DNA of 56,182 nt from Bradyrhizobium sp. LHD-71 (GCF_031157255.1 NZ_JAVIFX010000041.1:1-56182); one strand, 5' to 3'; counted from the stretch's first letter, positions 7,327 through 16,759 are shown. Notes: a model not told the origin generated them from the sequence alone. A program made the numbers and translations.

Positions 7327-7878
7327 TCACTCCGGGAACGGGTTCTTCTCGCCTTCCGGCAGCGCCACCTGCGCTGTATTCAGCACCATCGAGACCAGCG
7401 TGTAATAGCCACAGATGCCGAGGATCTCGACCACGCCGTTCTCGCCGAACGTCTCGACGGTCTTCTTGTAGGTCGCATCGCTGACGCGCTTGGTGTCATG
7501 CAGCTCGGTGCAGATGTCGTACAGCACCGTTTCATCCGGCTTCATGCCGGTGGGCCGCTTGCCGAGGCGGATGGCCTCGATCACGTCCTCGGCGAGCCCG
7601 CCCTTCTGCGCCAGTGGTGCGTGGGCATACCACTCGTATTGCGCGCGCCAGTTGTAGGCCGTGATCAGGATCGCCATCTCCGACAGGCGTGGCGGCAGCG
7701 ACGTACCGAACCGCATCAGCTCGCCGAGAACCGCCGCGCGCTCGCACAGCTCAGGGCTGCGCAGCAGCGCCGGAAACGGCCCGCGCACGCCGGCGCGCTT
7801 GCCAGCCGTCACCGCCTGGATGGCGCGGCGCTGCGCATCTGTGAGCTTGTCTTCGGCGGGCATCGGCAGGCGGGTCAT
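7327..7878 (-). CDS. Carboxymuconolactone decarboxylase (CMD/AhpD-like) family protein
   Basis: A 183-residue all-helical protein of the CMD family. The ATG at 7878 is chosen because TTGGAG sits just upstream; a longer reading would add 8 residues. The core resembles CMD proteins (SPELCERAAVLGELMRFGTSLPPRLSE, then a Trp-rich NWRAQYEWYAHAP helix). It has no CxxC, so it is not an AhpD peroxidase, and a decarboxylase or unassigned role is more likely. It stands alone between the MAPEG gene (convergent) and the VOC gene, and its substrate is unknown. Confidence 0.82.
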   Translation of the reverse strand: MTRLPMPAEDKLTDAQRRAIQAVTAGKRAGVRGPFPALLRSPELCERAAVLGELMRFGTSLPPRLSEMAILITAYNWRAQYEWYAHAPLAQKGGLAEDVIEAIRLGKRPTGMKPDETVLYDICTELHDTKRVSDATYKKTVETFGENGVVEILGICGYYTLVSMVLNTAQVALPEGEKNPFPE

Positions 7879-8086
7879 CGCGATCTCCAACGCTTGGATC
7901 AACGTTTCAGGTTCACGCCCTGCATACGCAATCGCGCGGTGTTGCGGAAGGGCCTGTCACGCATGCAGGTTCCGCCCCCCAAAGGCCGAGATTTTTGCAT
8001 CTGGCAAATGGGACCGCGCTGCGGACCGAAGCGTCCCGAACCGCGCCGCGAACGCGGCCGATCAAAGTGAGCGGCTTATCCGGACG

Positions 8087-8635
8087 CTACGCAGGTCGCG
8101 GTCCCAACGCCTCAACGAGCACCTGAGGTGGCAGCTTCTGCGACAAGGCTGTCAAAAGATTGGCCTCGAGATGTCGCAGCTTTTCGTCGAGTGTCGACAA
8201 GCCGGCAGCGCCGAACGCATCAACGTAACGCCCTGCCTCACCTTTGGCCAAGAACTCCACCAGCACGTTGCCGTCGATCCAGAGCTTTACGATCTTGAAC
8301 AAGCCGGTCTCAATGTCCTCTGCCTGCCACCCCTCGCGTTTGGCGACGGCGTGTATCATCTCGCCTGGCACGGCGGCGCTCACCAGCACATGCGACGTGA
8401 CCGGCTCTGATTTCGCAGGACGCTGACGCAGTCCGAGCGGCGCGTCGGGATCGAACACCGTCGTCGCCGGCAGGATCTCGAGAAAGGATCCCCGCTCGTC
8501 GCCGGACACGACCAACCAGGCGCCGTAAGGAAAAGGCGGCGCCGGGGCTCGTACGGGCTTTGCTTCCATCAGTTCGGCAAGGGCATGGGCGACACGATGG
8601 GGATCGCGCACGCCAAACGACATGTGGTGGATCAC
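8087..8635 (-). CDS. VOC-family (glyoxalase-like) protein
   Basis: A 182-residue protein beginning IHHMSFGVRDPHRVAHAL, the vicinal-oxygen-chelate beta-alpha-beta start. His and Glu residues (SFLEILPAT) sit where metal ligands are usual. The start codon is GTG at 8635, with an internal ATG at 8623 as alternative. The protein could be a dioxygenase, isomerase or non-catalytic VOC member. It is on the same strand and 138 nt downstream of the ABC binding protein at 8774, so it may be the last gene of that operon. Confidence 0.75.
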   Translation of the reverse strand: MIHHMSFGVRDPHRVAHALAELMEAKPVRAPAPPFPYGAWLVVSGDERGSFLEILPATTVFDPDAPLGLRQRPAKSEPVTSHVLVSAAVPGEMIHAVAKREGWQAEDIETGLFKIVKLWIDGNVLVEFLAKGEAGRYVDAFGAAGLSTLDEKLRHLEANLLTALSQKLPPQVLVEALGPRPA

Positions 8636-8693
8636 GGCGACCGATCTCTTTTGCTGGTCTCACGACGGCATCTGCATGGCCCCGGCCACACGG

Positions 8694-8718
8694 CGCAGAC
8701 CACCCAGAGTAGTCTGCG
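8694..8718 (-). terminator. Possible weak hairpin after the first ABC operon
   Basis: CGCAGAC (8694-8700) pairs with GTCTGCG (8712-8718) across an 11-nt loop, between the binding-protein stop (8774) and the VOC gene. No T-tract follows on the minus strand. It could attenuate rather than end transcription. Confidence 0.3.
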
Positions 8719-8773
8719 TTGCGCGCCATAGGTTCATTGCTGCGACGTAACCAGATGAAGATCCGTGCGCCCG

Positions 8774-10330
8774 TCAGTCGAACGCGAGATTGTCGTTGCG
8801 AAGATCCATGAAATAGAAGGTGTAGGGACGCCAGGCGACGTTGCGCTTCAGTGCGTAAAATTCGGCGGGCTGATAGAGCACCGTGCCTGGCGCTTCGTCC
8901 TCCCATGCGTCCAGCATGGCCTTGAACAAGGCCTTGCGCTTCGCAGGATCGGTCTCCGCCTCCAGCGCCCGGCCGGCGGCATTGAACGCCTCGACACTGC
9001 GGAAGGCGCCGGATTTCTGGAATTCGGAACCCGGCCCCCATGAAATCCAGAGTGCGCCGATTGGATCGGGAAGCCGCGTGGAGTTGGAGTTGTTGCCGAT
9101 CTGCGCCCCCTCGGCGCGCATCTGCGAAAAATTCTCGACAACCTGGAGACGCGCGTTGATGCCGACCGCCTTCCACATCTCGACAAGCACCTGGGCCGCG
9201 CGCAAGGCGTTTGTGTAGTAGTTCGGCATCGTCCGATAGACGATCTCCTCGCCGCGATATCCTGCGGCGCGCAGCAGGCGACCGGCTTCATCGGGATCGT
9301 AGCGAAGGCTCCGCCCCTCGAGGAACATCTGGCCGTATTCGGGATAGTTGTGCCCGTTCGGCACGACTGCCGAACCGTCCCAAAGCGTATCGACGAGCAG
9401 CTTGCGGTCGATCGCAAGCGCAAGCGCCTGGCGCACACGCTTGTCGCCCATCTGCGGCCCTCGCTCGTCGAATGTCAGGACATGCACGTTCGCGAGAACG
9501 ACATTGCGGACGTCGATGCCGGGACTTTTCTTCAGGACGCTGACCTGATCCGGCGGAATATTCGTGATCATATCCACATCGCCCGCCTGCAATGCGGCGA
9601 CCCGCGACGCCAGCTCCGGCACCTGCCGGAATTCGACGCTCTCAGCGTTTGGGCGCCCCATCCAGTACTGATCGAAGGCGTCGAGGACGATCTTCTGATC
9701 CCGCTGATGCGAGCGGTATTTGTAAGGGCCGGTGCCGACCGGTTCACGGGAGAAGCCGTCGAAGCCGCGCTCTTCATAGGCGCGCTTGCTGATGATCCAG
9801 CTGCACCAGGATGCCAGGCGCTGCTCCAGCAGCACGTCGGGAACCTTCGTGCGAAAGCGGACCGTCAGCGGCGCCGGCGAATCCACCGAGGCGAGCGTCG
9901 CGAAGTATGATCGCGCGTCCGGCATCAGCGGCTTCTCCCCGAACATGCGCGGCGACATGAACGTGTAGATGACGTCTTCGGCCGTCAGCCGGTCGCCATT
10001 GTGGAAGAGGACGTCGTCGCGCAGCTTCAGAACCAGTTCATCCGGCCCGTTGCGCGTCCAGGACACTGCCAGGTGCGGTTTGAGCCCCGCGCCGCCGCCG
10101 TCAGGCGCGCCCAGGAAGTCACGGCGGATCAGCGTGTCGAACATCGAATAGGTGACGCGCGTTCCGACATTGGAGAGCTCGCGGGCCGGCTCCAGAGTCG
10201 GAGGAATCTCCGCGACCGCGATGCGAAGCGCGGGCCTCGGCTTAATCGGTTCGGAGGACTGGGCGTTGGCTCTTGGTGCGAATGCAAGAGCCGATCCACC
10301 CGCCAGAACGCTACGGCGCGATATGGTCAT
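8774..10330 (-). CDS. ABC-transporter substrate-binding protein, family 5 (Opp/Dpp type), Tat-exported
   Basis: A 518-residue periplasmic solute-binding protein. The ATG at 10330 is preferred over an upstream TTG because GGAG lies 7 nt before it. The N-terminus TISRRSVLAGGSALAF is a twin-arginine signal ending ANAQ. SBP_bac_5 features follow: LKPHLAVSWTRN, LRDDVLFHNGDRLTAEDVIYT and GTGPYKYRSHQRDQ. It is the last gene of a permease/ATPase operon and paralogous to the binding protein at 14111-15748 at the other end of it. Ligand unknown; family members bind peptides, glutathione, sugars or opines. Confidence 0.9.
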   Translation of the reverse strand: MTISRRSVLAGGSALAFAPRANAQSSEPIKPRPALRIAVAEIPPTLEPARELSNVGTRVTYSMFDTLIRRDFLGAPDGGGAGLKPHLAVSWTRNGPDELVLKLRDDVLFHNGDRLTAEDVIYTFMSPRMFGEKPLMPDARSYFATLASVDSPAPLTVRFRTKVPDVLLEQRLASWCSWIISKRAYEERGFDGFSREPVGTGPYKYRSHQRDQKIVLDAFDQYWMGRPNAESVEFRQVPELASRVAALQAGDVDMITNIPPDQVSVLKKSPGIDVRNVVLANVHVLTFDERGPQMGDKRVRQALALAIDRKLLVDTLWDGSAVVPNGHNYPEYGQMFLEGRSLRYDPDEAGRLLRAAGYRGEEIVYRTMPNYYTNALRAAQVLVEMWKAVGINARLQVVENFSQMRAEGAQIGNNSNSTRLPDPIGALWISWGPGSEFQKSGAFRSVEAFNAAGRALEAETDPAKRKALFKAMLDAWEDEAPGTVLYQPAEFYALKRNVAWRPYTFYFMDLRNDNLAFD

Positions 10331-10355
10331 TGCCAACTCCGGTTGTTCAGTTGGT

Positions 10356-11219
10356 TTACTTCAGGGTCGGATCGAGCCGGTCACGCAACCAATCGCCGAT
10401 CACCGAAATGGCCAGCGTGGTGAGCACGATCGCCGCCGCCGGGCACAACATGATCCAGGGCGCACGCGTCAGGTATTCCCGGCCATAGCCGACCATGTTT
10501 CCAAGGCTCGTCATCGGCGGCTGCACACCCAGGCCGAGAAACGACAGGCCGGATTCCAGCAGGATCACCTCCGGAAACACCAGCGTCATCGAAACGATCA
10601 GCGTCGAGGCGATGTTCGGCAGGATATGCCTGAAGTAGATGCGGCTTGGACGCGCGCCGAGCTGGCGAATAGCGCCGGCGTAGCCCTGCGCGTTCGCGGA
10701 AATGGCAAGACCGCGCGAAATACGTGCGTAGCGCTCCCAGCCGAACAGGCCCATCAGCCCGACAAGCAGCGGAAGCGAGTTGCCGAAGAAGGCCAGCACC
10801 GCGAGTGCGAGAATGAGGAACGGCATGCTGGCCTGAAAGTCAGCCAGCATGAGAACGATCTGTTCCACCCATCCCCGGAAGTGCGCAGCGAGAAAGCCCA
10901 GAACGGTGCCCACGGTCGCGGAGATGATGGTCGCGCCGAACGCGATCAGCAGCGAGACGCGGATCGAGAAGACGAGGCGCGACAGCACATCGCGCCCGAG
11001 CTCGTCCGTGCCGAGCCAGTGGCCCACGGTCCCAGGTGGCGCAAGGCGGTTTCGCAGGTCAAGCTTGGTGAACCCATACGGAGCGATGATTTCGGAGAAG
11101 CACGCAAGCAGCAGCATCAAGGCGATCCAGCCGAGCGCGACGACAACGCTTACCGGCAAAGCCGGCCAGAACGCTTTGCGCGGCCGCGCCTCTCGATGGG
11201 CGACGACGACTTCGGTCAT
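10356..11219 (-). CDS. ABC-transporter permease, DppC/OppC type
   Basis: A 287-residue inner-membrane permease with an N-terminal cytoplasmic stretch, a first TM at about residues 20-42, the periplasmic segment GHWLGTDELGRDVLSRLVFS typical of DppC, and five further TM segments. The EAA loop reads AGAIRQLGARPSRIYFRHILPN. The ATG at 11219 overlaps the stop of the upstream permease gene (ATGA); a longer reading to 11324 would overlap that gene heavily. It forms the channel with the DppB-type partner. Confidence 0.92.
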   Translation of the reverse strand: MTEVVVAHREARPRKAFWPALPVSVVVALGWIALMLLLACFSEIIAPYGFTKLDLRNRLAPPGTVGHWLGTDELGRDVLSRLVFSIRVSLLIAFGATIISATVGTVLGFLAAHFRGWVEQIVLMLADFQASMPFLILALAVLAFFGNSLPLLVGLMGLFGWERYARISRGLAISANAQGYAGAIRQLGARPSRIYFRHILPNIASTLIVSMTLVFPEVILLESGLSFLGLGVQPPMTSLGNMVGYGREYLTRAPWIMLCPAAAIVLTTLAISVIGDWLRDRLDPTLK

Positions 11220-12145
11220 GCAGAGCCTGTGCGCGTTCGGAGCCGCGGGTCGAGAAAGCCGTAGAGAAAATCGACGATGAGGTTTGAGGTGACCATCGTC
11301 AGAGCCACGAGAAGCAGAATGCATTGAACCACGGCCAGATCACGGTTCGCGACGGCGACGACGAGAAGCCGCCCGACGCCCGGCCAGGAAAACACACTCT
11401 CCACGACGACGGCGCCCGCGATCAGCGAGCCAACCATGAAGCCGACAATAGTCACGGTCGGGATGGCGGCGTTCGGCAGCGCGTGGTTTGTCACCACCGC
11501 GCGCCACGGCACACCTTTGGCCGACGCGGTGCGAATATAGTGCTGGCCGAGGATCTCCAGCATTGCGCTCCGCGTGAACCGCGCGAGTACGGCCGCGCCG
11601 CCCACGCCAAGCGTGAAGATCGGCAGGATGGCATGGCGCCAGGAGTCCTGTCCGCCGGACGGCAGCCAGCCGAGCTGGACTGCGAAGACCAGCACCAGCA
11701 GCAGCGCCAGGACGAAGCTCGGAACCGTGAAGCCGGCCACCGCGGCAAGCATCACAGCCCTGTCGATCATCGAGCCGCGATGCAGCGCTGCATAGATTCC
11801 AGCCGGAATGCCAATGCCGATCTTGATGAGAAGCGCCGGCAACGTCAGCGCCAGAGTTGCGGGGATGCGTTCGACGACGAGTTCCACAGCGGGACGCCCG
11901 TCCCGCATGGAGCGGCCGAGCTCGCCCTGAGCGATCGCGCCGAAGTAGTCGAAATATTGCATCCAGATGGGATCATCGAGGCCCCAGGCTTTGCGGAAGG
12001 CCGCGATCACTTCCGGCGGCGCTTCAGGGCCCATGATCAACAGCGCCGGATCACCGGACAATCGAAGGACGACGAATGCGAAGGTGACGACGAGAGCGAT
12101 CGTCAGCAAGGCCCGGCCGATCCTCAGCGCAAGAAAGCGAAGCAT
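11216..12145 (-). CDS. ABC-transporter permease, DppB/OppB type
   Basis: A 309-residue permease with the classic N-terminal TM (LRFLALRIGRALLTIALVVTF), the DppB periplasmic region GLDDPIWMQYFDYFGAIAQGELGRS and five more TM helices. The ATG at 12145 overlaps the preceding ATPase gene's TGA by one base (TGATG), which fixes the start. The EAA-like loop includes RTASAKGVPWRAVVTNHALPNA. It is part of a five-component importer in which the ATPases precede the permeases, a reversed order compared with E. coli dpp. Confidence 0.92.
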   Translation of the reverse strand: MLRFLALRIGRALLTIALVVTFAFVVLRLSGDPALLIMGPEAPPEVIAAFRKAWGLDDPIWMQYFDYFGAIAQGELGRSMRDGRPAVELVVERIPATLALTLPALLIKIGIGIPAGIYAALHRGSMIDRAVMLAAVAGFTVPSFVLALLLVLVFAVQLGWLPSGGQDSWRHAILPIFTLGVGGAAVLARFTRSAMLEILGQHYIRTASAKGVPWRAVVTNHALPNAAIPTVTIVGFMVGSLIAGAVVVESVFSWPGVGRLLVVAVANRDLAVVQCILLLVALTMVTSNLIVDFLYGFLDPRLRTRTGSA

Positions 12146-13128
12146 CACGCAGCGCTCCGCTGTCCATCCGCATAGAGGTGGCAGGCGACGCTGCGCGTCG
12201 CGCTCGGCTGCGACAGCGTCGGTTGCGTCACGCGACAGGCAGCAAGCGCATTTGCGCAACGCGGATGAAAGGCACAGCCCGACGGGCGGTCCGCTGGATT
12301 TGGCGGATCGCCCTGCAGAACAATGCGATCGGCGCTGCGCCGGCCGGGCGCGGGAGATGCCGAAACCAGAGCCCGCGTATAGGGATGAAGCGGGGCAGAG
12401 AAGAGATCGTCGGCCGATCCTGTTTCAACGATCTGGCCGAGATACATGACCGCAACGCGGTGGCTGACCTGGCGCACGACGCGCAGATCGTGGCTGATGA
12501 ACAGCATCGTCAGCCCGAGCCGGTCCTGGAGATCGCACAGAAGGTTGACGACCTGCGCCTGGATCGAGACATCGAGTGCGCTGACCGGCTCGTCGCAGAC
12601 GAGGAACTCCGGCCGTGTGGCGAGCGCGCGTGCAAGCACAGCACGCTGGCGCTGCCCGCCCGAAAGCTCGCCCGGATAACGGCGTCCGTGCTCGGCCGAC
12701 AGATCTACCGACCGAAGCAGCTCAAGCGCCCGCTGGTCGCGTTCTGACCGTTCGCCAATGTCATGGATGTCCAGAGGCTCCCGAACCTGATCGAGAATGG
12801 TCAGACGCTTGTCGAGTGCGCCGAGCGGATCCTGATAGATCATCTGCACGCGGGCGCGCTGAGTGCGCCAGACCTGGGTACCCATTGACGGCATAGGCGC
12901 ATCGGCAAACCGGACCTCGCCGTTGTCGGCCTGCTCGAGCCCGAGCACGAGGCGCCCAGTCGTCGATTTTCCGGAGCCGGATTCGCCGACGAGCCCGAGC
13001 GTTTCGCCTTTTGCAATCTCGAGCGACACGTCGTCGACCGCACGAACATGCGAGACGCGACCGAAGATGCCGCGCCGAGATGCGTAGACTTTCCTTAAAG
13101 CCCGCGCCTGCACCAGCGGCCCGGTCAT
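12145..13128 (-). CDS. ABC-transporter ATP-binding protein, DppF/OppF type
   Basis: A 327-residue ATPase with Walker [10 protein letters not shown] (about residues 48-56), signature LSGGQRQR, Walker [12 protein letters not shown] and the switch His in FISHDLRVV. The C-terminal oligopeptide-transporter extension with CAFHPRC and further Cys residues is the oligo_HPY region of this subfamily. The start overlaps the DppD stop by 4 bp. It powers the importer as a heterodimer with the DppD-type subunit. Confidence 0.93.
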   Translation of the reverse strand: MTGPLVQARALRKVYASRRGIFGRVSHVRAVDDVSLEIAKGETLGLVGESGSGKSTTGRLVLGLEQADNGEVRFADAPMPSMGTQVWRTQRARVQMIYQDPLGALDKRLTILDQVREPLDIHDIGERSERDQRALELLRSVDLSAEHGRRYPGELSGGQRQRAVLARALATRPEFLVCDEPVSALDVSIQAQVVNLLCDLQDRLGLTMLFISHDLRVVRQVSHRVAVMYLGQIVETGSADDLFSAPLHPYTRALVSASPAPGRRSADRIVLQGDPPNPADRPSGCAFHPRCANALAACRVTQPTLSQPSATRSVACHLYADGQRSAA

Positions 13129-14108
13129 TCCGCCGCCTGCCCGACATGCATCTGACGCTGCGCCGCGACCACATGACAGGCGACGTCGCGGCCCGGGCCG
13201 ACCGGAACGAGCAGCGGCGGCACAGCTTTGCAGGCGGCGGTCTCAAGCGCGCAGCGCGGTGCGAACGCACAGCCGGCGGGCATGTTGCGCGGATCAGGCA
13301 CCGTGCCGCCGATCGCCGTCAGACGCCGGCGCTCACCATCGAGCGGTGGCAGCGCGCCGATCAGTCCATTTGAATAAGGATGGCAGGGATCGTCGAACAG
13401 TTCGCCGGCGCGGGCCTTTTCCACCACCCTGCCCGCATACATGACGGCGACACGGTCGCAATTCTCCGAGACGACACCGAGATCGTGGCTGATGAGCACC
13501 ATCGCCATGCCGGTCTCGCGTCGCACCCGGCCCAGCAGTTCCAGGATTTGCGCCTGGATAGTCACGTCAAGCGCAGTCGTCGGCTCGTCGGCGATCAGCA
13601 GGTCGGGATTACCCGAGAGCGCCATCGCGATCATGATGCGCTGGTTCTGCCCGCCCGAAAACTCATGCGGATATGCCGATAGCCGCCGCTCCGCATCGGG
13701 AATGCCGACGAGATCGAGCAGCCTTTTGCATTCAGCCTGCAGCGAGCGACCCGACAGGCCCCGATGCAGTGCCAGTGTTTCGGACAACTGGCGGCGGATG
13801 GTGAGAACGGGATTGAGAGCGCTGGCCGGATCCTGGAAGATCATTGCGACGCGACGACCGCGCACGTGATCAAGCGCGCCCTCCGGCGCGCCGAGAATAT
13901 TCTGTCCGTCAAGAAGGACCCTGCCCGCCACTTTTGCCGACCGGGGCAGCAGGCCAAGCGCGGCAAGCCAGGTGACGGATTTGCCGGACCCCGACTCGCC
14001 GACGAGGCCCAAGGCCTCGCCCTTGCCGATCGAGAAATCGACACCGTGCAGAACCCGCGTCTCATCAAACGAGACCGTCAGGTTCTCGATCGCAAGCAAC
14101 GGGCGCAT
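13125..14108 (-). CDS. ABC-transporter ATP-binding protein, DppD/OppD type
   Basis: A 327-residue ATPase with Walker [10 protein letters not shown], signature FSGGQNQR, Walker [13 protein letters not shown] and the C-terminal Cys-containing oligo_HPY region CAFAPRCALETAAC. The signature has Asn in place of the usual Arg (QNQR), a mild variant. The ATG at 14108 lies 2 nt after the stop of the binding-protein gene (14111), and 14108 is preferred over 14168, which would run back into that gene. Confidence 0.92.
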   Translation of the reverse strand: MRPLLAIENLTVSFDETRVLHGVDFSIGKGEALGLVGESGSGKSVTWLAALGLLPRSAKVAGRVLLDGQNILGAPEGALDHVRGRRVAMIFQDPASALNPVLTIRRQLSETLALHRGLSGRSLQAECKRLLDLVGIPDAERRLSAYPHEFSGGQNQRIMIAMALSGNPDLLIADEPTTALDVTIQAQILELLGRVRRETGMAMVLISHDLGVVSENCDRVAVMYAGRVVEKARAGELFDDPCHPYSNGLIGALPPLDGERRRLTAIGGTVPDPRNMPAGCAFAPRCALETAACKAVPPLLVPVGPGRDVACHVVAAQRQMHVGQAAE

Positions 14109-14110
14109 CG

Positions 14111-15748
14111 TCAGGCTCCAAAGCTGCCGGGACGGAAGTCCATGGCGAACGCCGGCGATGCCTTCCACTTGATGGCCTTCGGCTTCGCGGTGAATGTCGC
14201 GTTCTGGTGCAGCACGGTGAAGGCAGGATCCTCCCGCTCGGCGATCTCGAGCATCCTGCGGAACGCCTTGCGGCGAGCCTCGCGGTCAGTCGAGGTCTCG
14301 AGGAACTCGGAGAGCTGGTTCAACTCGGCATTGGTCCACTCGCCGACCTGTTGTTGCTGGCCTTGCGGACCATGCTGCGCAACCAGCGACGACACGGGAT
14401 CGTTGTAGGCGGCGGAATTGGACCAGTCGCGCACCGCGCGCGTGGGCGTGCGTTCGAAGATCTGTGTCCAGTTCTCCTTGGTCTCGATCTGAACGTTCAA
14501 CCCGACGGCCTTCCACATCTCGACAAGGACCTGCGCCGTCGCCACCTGATTGGTGTAATAGTTGTTCAGAAGCCGATACGGGATCGGATCGCCCTTGTAG
14601 CCCGCTTGTCGAAGCAGATCCTGGGCAAGCTTCGGATTGTACTCCGGCACATTCCAGTCGGCGTGGAACATGTCCGCGTAGAACTCCCACTGCAGACCAT
14701 GCGGCACGCGCGTGCGTCCCGCCCACAGACTCTCGACGATGGACTGGCGATCGATGGCGTGGGTGAACGCACGGCGAACCAGCGGATTGGCGAGCTGCGC
14801 GTGGTTCTTGTCGAACACCGTCAGGCGGTGATTGGAAATCGTGCCGCCCTGAACCTCGAACGCCGGGTTCTGCTCGATGGATGCGATCTGGTCCGGAGGA
14901 ATGTCGCAGGCAAATTGATATTCGCCGGACAGGAGCCCGTTGATGCGGCTCGCCACCTCCGGCACCTCGACGAAGCGGATGCGCTTCAGCGGCGGACGGC
15001 CGCCCCAATATTCATCATGCGCTTCAAGCGTCAACGACACGTCGGGACGCATCTCCACGATCTTATAGGGGCCGGTGGTGACCGGCTTGCGCGCCCAATC
15101 CAGATAGCTTGACGCCTCGTCCCAGGCGCGCCGGCTTGCGATGTTCGACCCGGCACGCGACAGCCGCCCCTCGATGGTGACGTCCGGCGTCGCGTTGTAG
15201 AAGCGCACCGTATATTTACCGACGGCATCGACGCGCAGCAGGTCCGGCCAGATGCGCCGCGCGACGGCAGGAACTTCAAGCGGCAGCTCCTTGCCAGCCC
15301 GCGGGGTCGGAATGACCTCGAACGCCTTGATGGTCGACCGGCTCTTGGCTTCGGTATTGCCGAACATGCGCTCACGCCCGAAGCTGAAGACGACATCGTC
15401 CGCTGTCAGCTCGTCGCCATTGTGAAACTTGACGCCCTGGCGAAGCTGCAATTCGATGGTCTGATCATCGATCCGCCTCCATTCCGTCGCCAGCCCCGGA
15501 ACTGCTTCCAGCTGGCCGCGCCAGTCTCGCGCGATCAGCCCCTCCCAGATCGAGGAAAAGAAGATGCGTTCGCCGACGTTCGACTGTTCGCGCAGCACAT
15601 CGAGCACGTTGGAATTCGACACCTTCTGAACGGCAATCGTGATCGATGGGCGATTGTCCGCCTGTGCGATGGCGAAGCGGGGAAGGATCAGTGCGCCCGC
15701 GGCCGCGGAGCCCATGCCGAGAATCTGGCGGCGAGAATGTCCGGTCAT
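14111..15748 (-). CDS. ABC-transporter substrate-binding protein, family 5, Tat-exported
   Basis: A 545-residue periplasmic binding protein. The twin-arginine signal HSRRQILGMGSAAAGALIL ends near AIAQ. Family-5 motifs are LRQGVKFHNGDELTADDVVFSFGRE and TGPYKIVEMRPDVSLTLEAHDEYWG. It precedes the DppD gene by 2 nt, so it is the binding protein next to the ATPases, while a paralogue (8774-10330) closes the operon. Both share the segment AQVLVEMWKAVG, suggesting duplication within one transport system and an extended ligand range. Confidence 0.92.
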   Translation of the reverse strand: MTGHSRRQILGMGSAAAGALILPRFAIAQADNRPSITIAVQKVSNSNVLDVLREQSNVGERIFFSSIWEGLIARDWRGQLEAVPGLATEWRRIDDQTIELQLRQGVKFHNGDELTADDVVFSFGRERMFGNTEAKSRSTIKAFEVIPTPRAGKELPLEVPAVARRIWPDLLRVDAVGKYTVRFYNATPDVTIEGRLSRAGSNIASRRAWDEASSYLDWARKPVTTGPYKIVEMRPDVSLTLEAHDEYWGGRPPLKRIRFVEVPEVASRINGLLSGEYQFACDIPPDQIASIEQNPAFEVQGGTISNHRLTVFDKNHAQLANPLVRRAFTHAIDRQSIVESLWAGRTRVPHGLQWEFYADMFHADWNVPEYNPKLAQDLLRQAGYKGDPIPYRLLNNYYTNQVATAQVLVEMWKAVGLNVQIETKENWTQIFERTPTRAVRDWSNSAAYNDPVSSLVAQHGPQGQQQQVGEWTNAELNQLSEFLETSTDREARRKAFRRMLEIAEREDPAFTVLHQNATFTAKPKAIKWKASPAFAMDFRPGSFGA

Positions 15749-15820
15749 CTTTGCGTTCCTGCTGCTCTAAGAATTCAATGCGGTGACCAACAGGACGGCG
15801 CGCGTGCGCGCAGTCGCGAG

Positions 15821-16645
15821 CTACTCGGCAAGGCCAAGCTCTGTCAGATGCCTGGCACCGGCCAGGACCGTGCCGTGGTCGCGCAATTCGATGATCAGAC
15901 GCGGATTGGAGGTCAGCTGGCCAAGCGCGCGAAAGACCGCACCCCAGCGTATGGTTCCCTCACCTGGCGCCCAGTGGCGGTCGGCGTACCCGTCCGAGTC
16001 CTGAATATGAACGTGCGTGAGCATGTCGCCGGCAGCATCGACGTAGTAGTCGACCGGCGGCGCCCCGGTCGACGTGTAGGCATAATGAGCATGCCCGGTA
16101 TCGAGCGACACGCGAACATTCTTGCTGTTCAGCGCCTTGGCGAGACGCACGCGTTCGTGCGGGTCCTTGTCTTCGATATTCTCAATGACCAGCTCGCAGC
16201 CAATCTGTTCGGCACGACGGATCACTTCGGACAGGGTCGCCTGGACACGCTCGATCGAGGCTTCCCGATTGCCGGGATAGAGATCGAGGTTGTTGTGGTC
16301 CCACGTCGTGTAAGGTGAATGGATGACCATCTGGGTGGCGCCGACAGCTTCCGCAGCTTCGAGGCCTTGCAGCATGCGGGTCCTGACGGCGTTGCGCACG
16401 AGCGGATCGTGGCTGTCGATCTTGAACCCCCAGAAAGGTCCATGGATTCCAAGCCGCCCTTCGAACCCATCAAGCGACTTCTTGAGCCTGGCAGCGACGT
16501 CCTGCCAGTCGCCGTCAAGCACGTCCGAGCGGAAGAAATCCTGCAGCTCCAGATCGCGCGGCCGCGACAGCAACCATTCACGATGGGCAGACAGCGAGGC
16601 GGTCGACAACGCCGCTCCAAGAACGGGCTTTGCTGGTGCGGGCAT
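15821..16645 (-). CDS. Sugar-phosphate isomerase/epimerase-like TIM-barrel protein
   Basis: A 274-residue protein of the xylose-isomerase-like / AP-endonuclease-2 TIM-barrel family. Probable metal ligands are seen in LGIHGPFWG, MVIHSPY, LVIENIED (Glu), VSLDTGHAHYA (Asp, His), THVHIQDSDG and the late Glu in LIIELRD. This set is typical of epimerases and isomerases acting on sugars, inositols or keto-acids. It lies 72 nt upstream of the first ABC binding protein and is probably the first gene of that operon, hinting that the imported ligand is a polyol or sugar derivative (inference). Confidence 0.8.
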   Translation of the reverse strand: MPAPAKPVLGAALSTASLSAHREWLLSRPRDLELQDFFRSDVLDGDWQDVAARLKKSLDGFEGRLGIHGPFWGFKIDSHDPLVRNAVRTRMLQGLEAAEAVGATQMVIHSPYTTWDHNNLDLYPGNREASIERVQATLSEVIRRAEQIGCELVIENIEDKDPHERVRLAKALNSKNVRVSLDTGHAHYAYTSTGAPPVDYYVDAAGDMLTHVHIQDSDGYADRHWAPGEGTIRWGAVFRALGQLTSNPRLIIELRDHGTVLAGARHLTELGLAE

Positions 16646-16712
16646 GGCAACTCCGGCGCGGTGACTCGTGCACGAACTGCTAGCCCCGCCACATGACGAC
16701 GATATGAAATCG

Positions 16713-16742
16713 GCCGTATACGGCGATGTTCCCTGAGGAACA
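16713..16742. promoter_or_regulatory. Two adjacent palindromes upstream of the isomerase/ABC operon
   Basis: GCCGTATACGGC (16713-16724) is a perfect 12-bp palindrome. TGTTCC-CTGA-GGAACA (16727-16742) is a 6-bp inverted repeat directly beside it. They sit 68-97 nt upstream of the isomerase-like start and just after the TPR gene stop. They could be an operator for the ABC operon or, for the second, a weak terminator of the TPR transcript. Confidence 0.4.
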
Positions 16743-16759
16743 CGGCGTCATTGCTGTTA

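Noticed and set aside
8310-9176. A 288-codon minus-strand frame across the VOC gene and the binding-protein 3' end
   Set aside because: It is out of frame with two well-supported genes and has an Arg-rich, motif-free translation.
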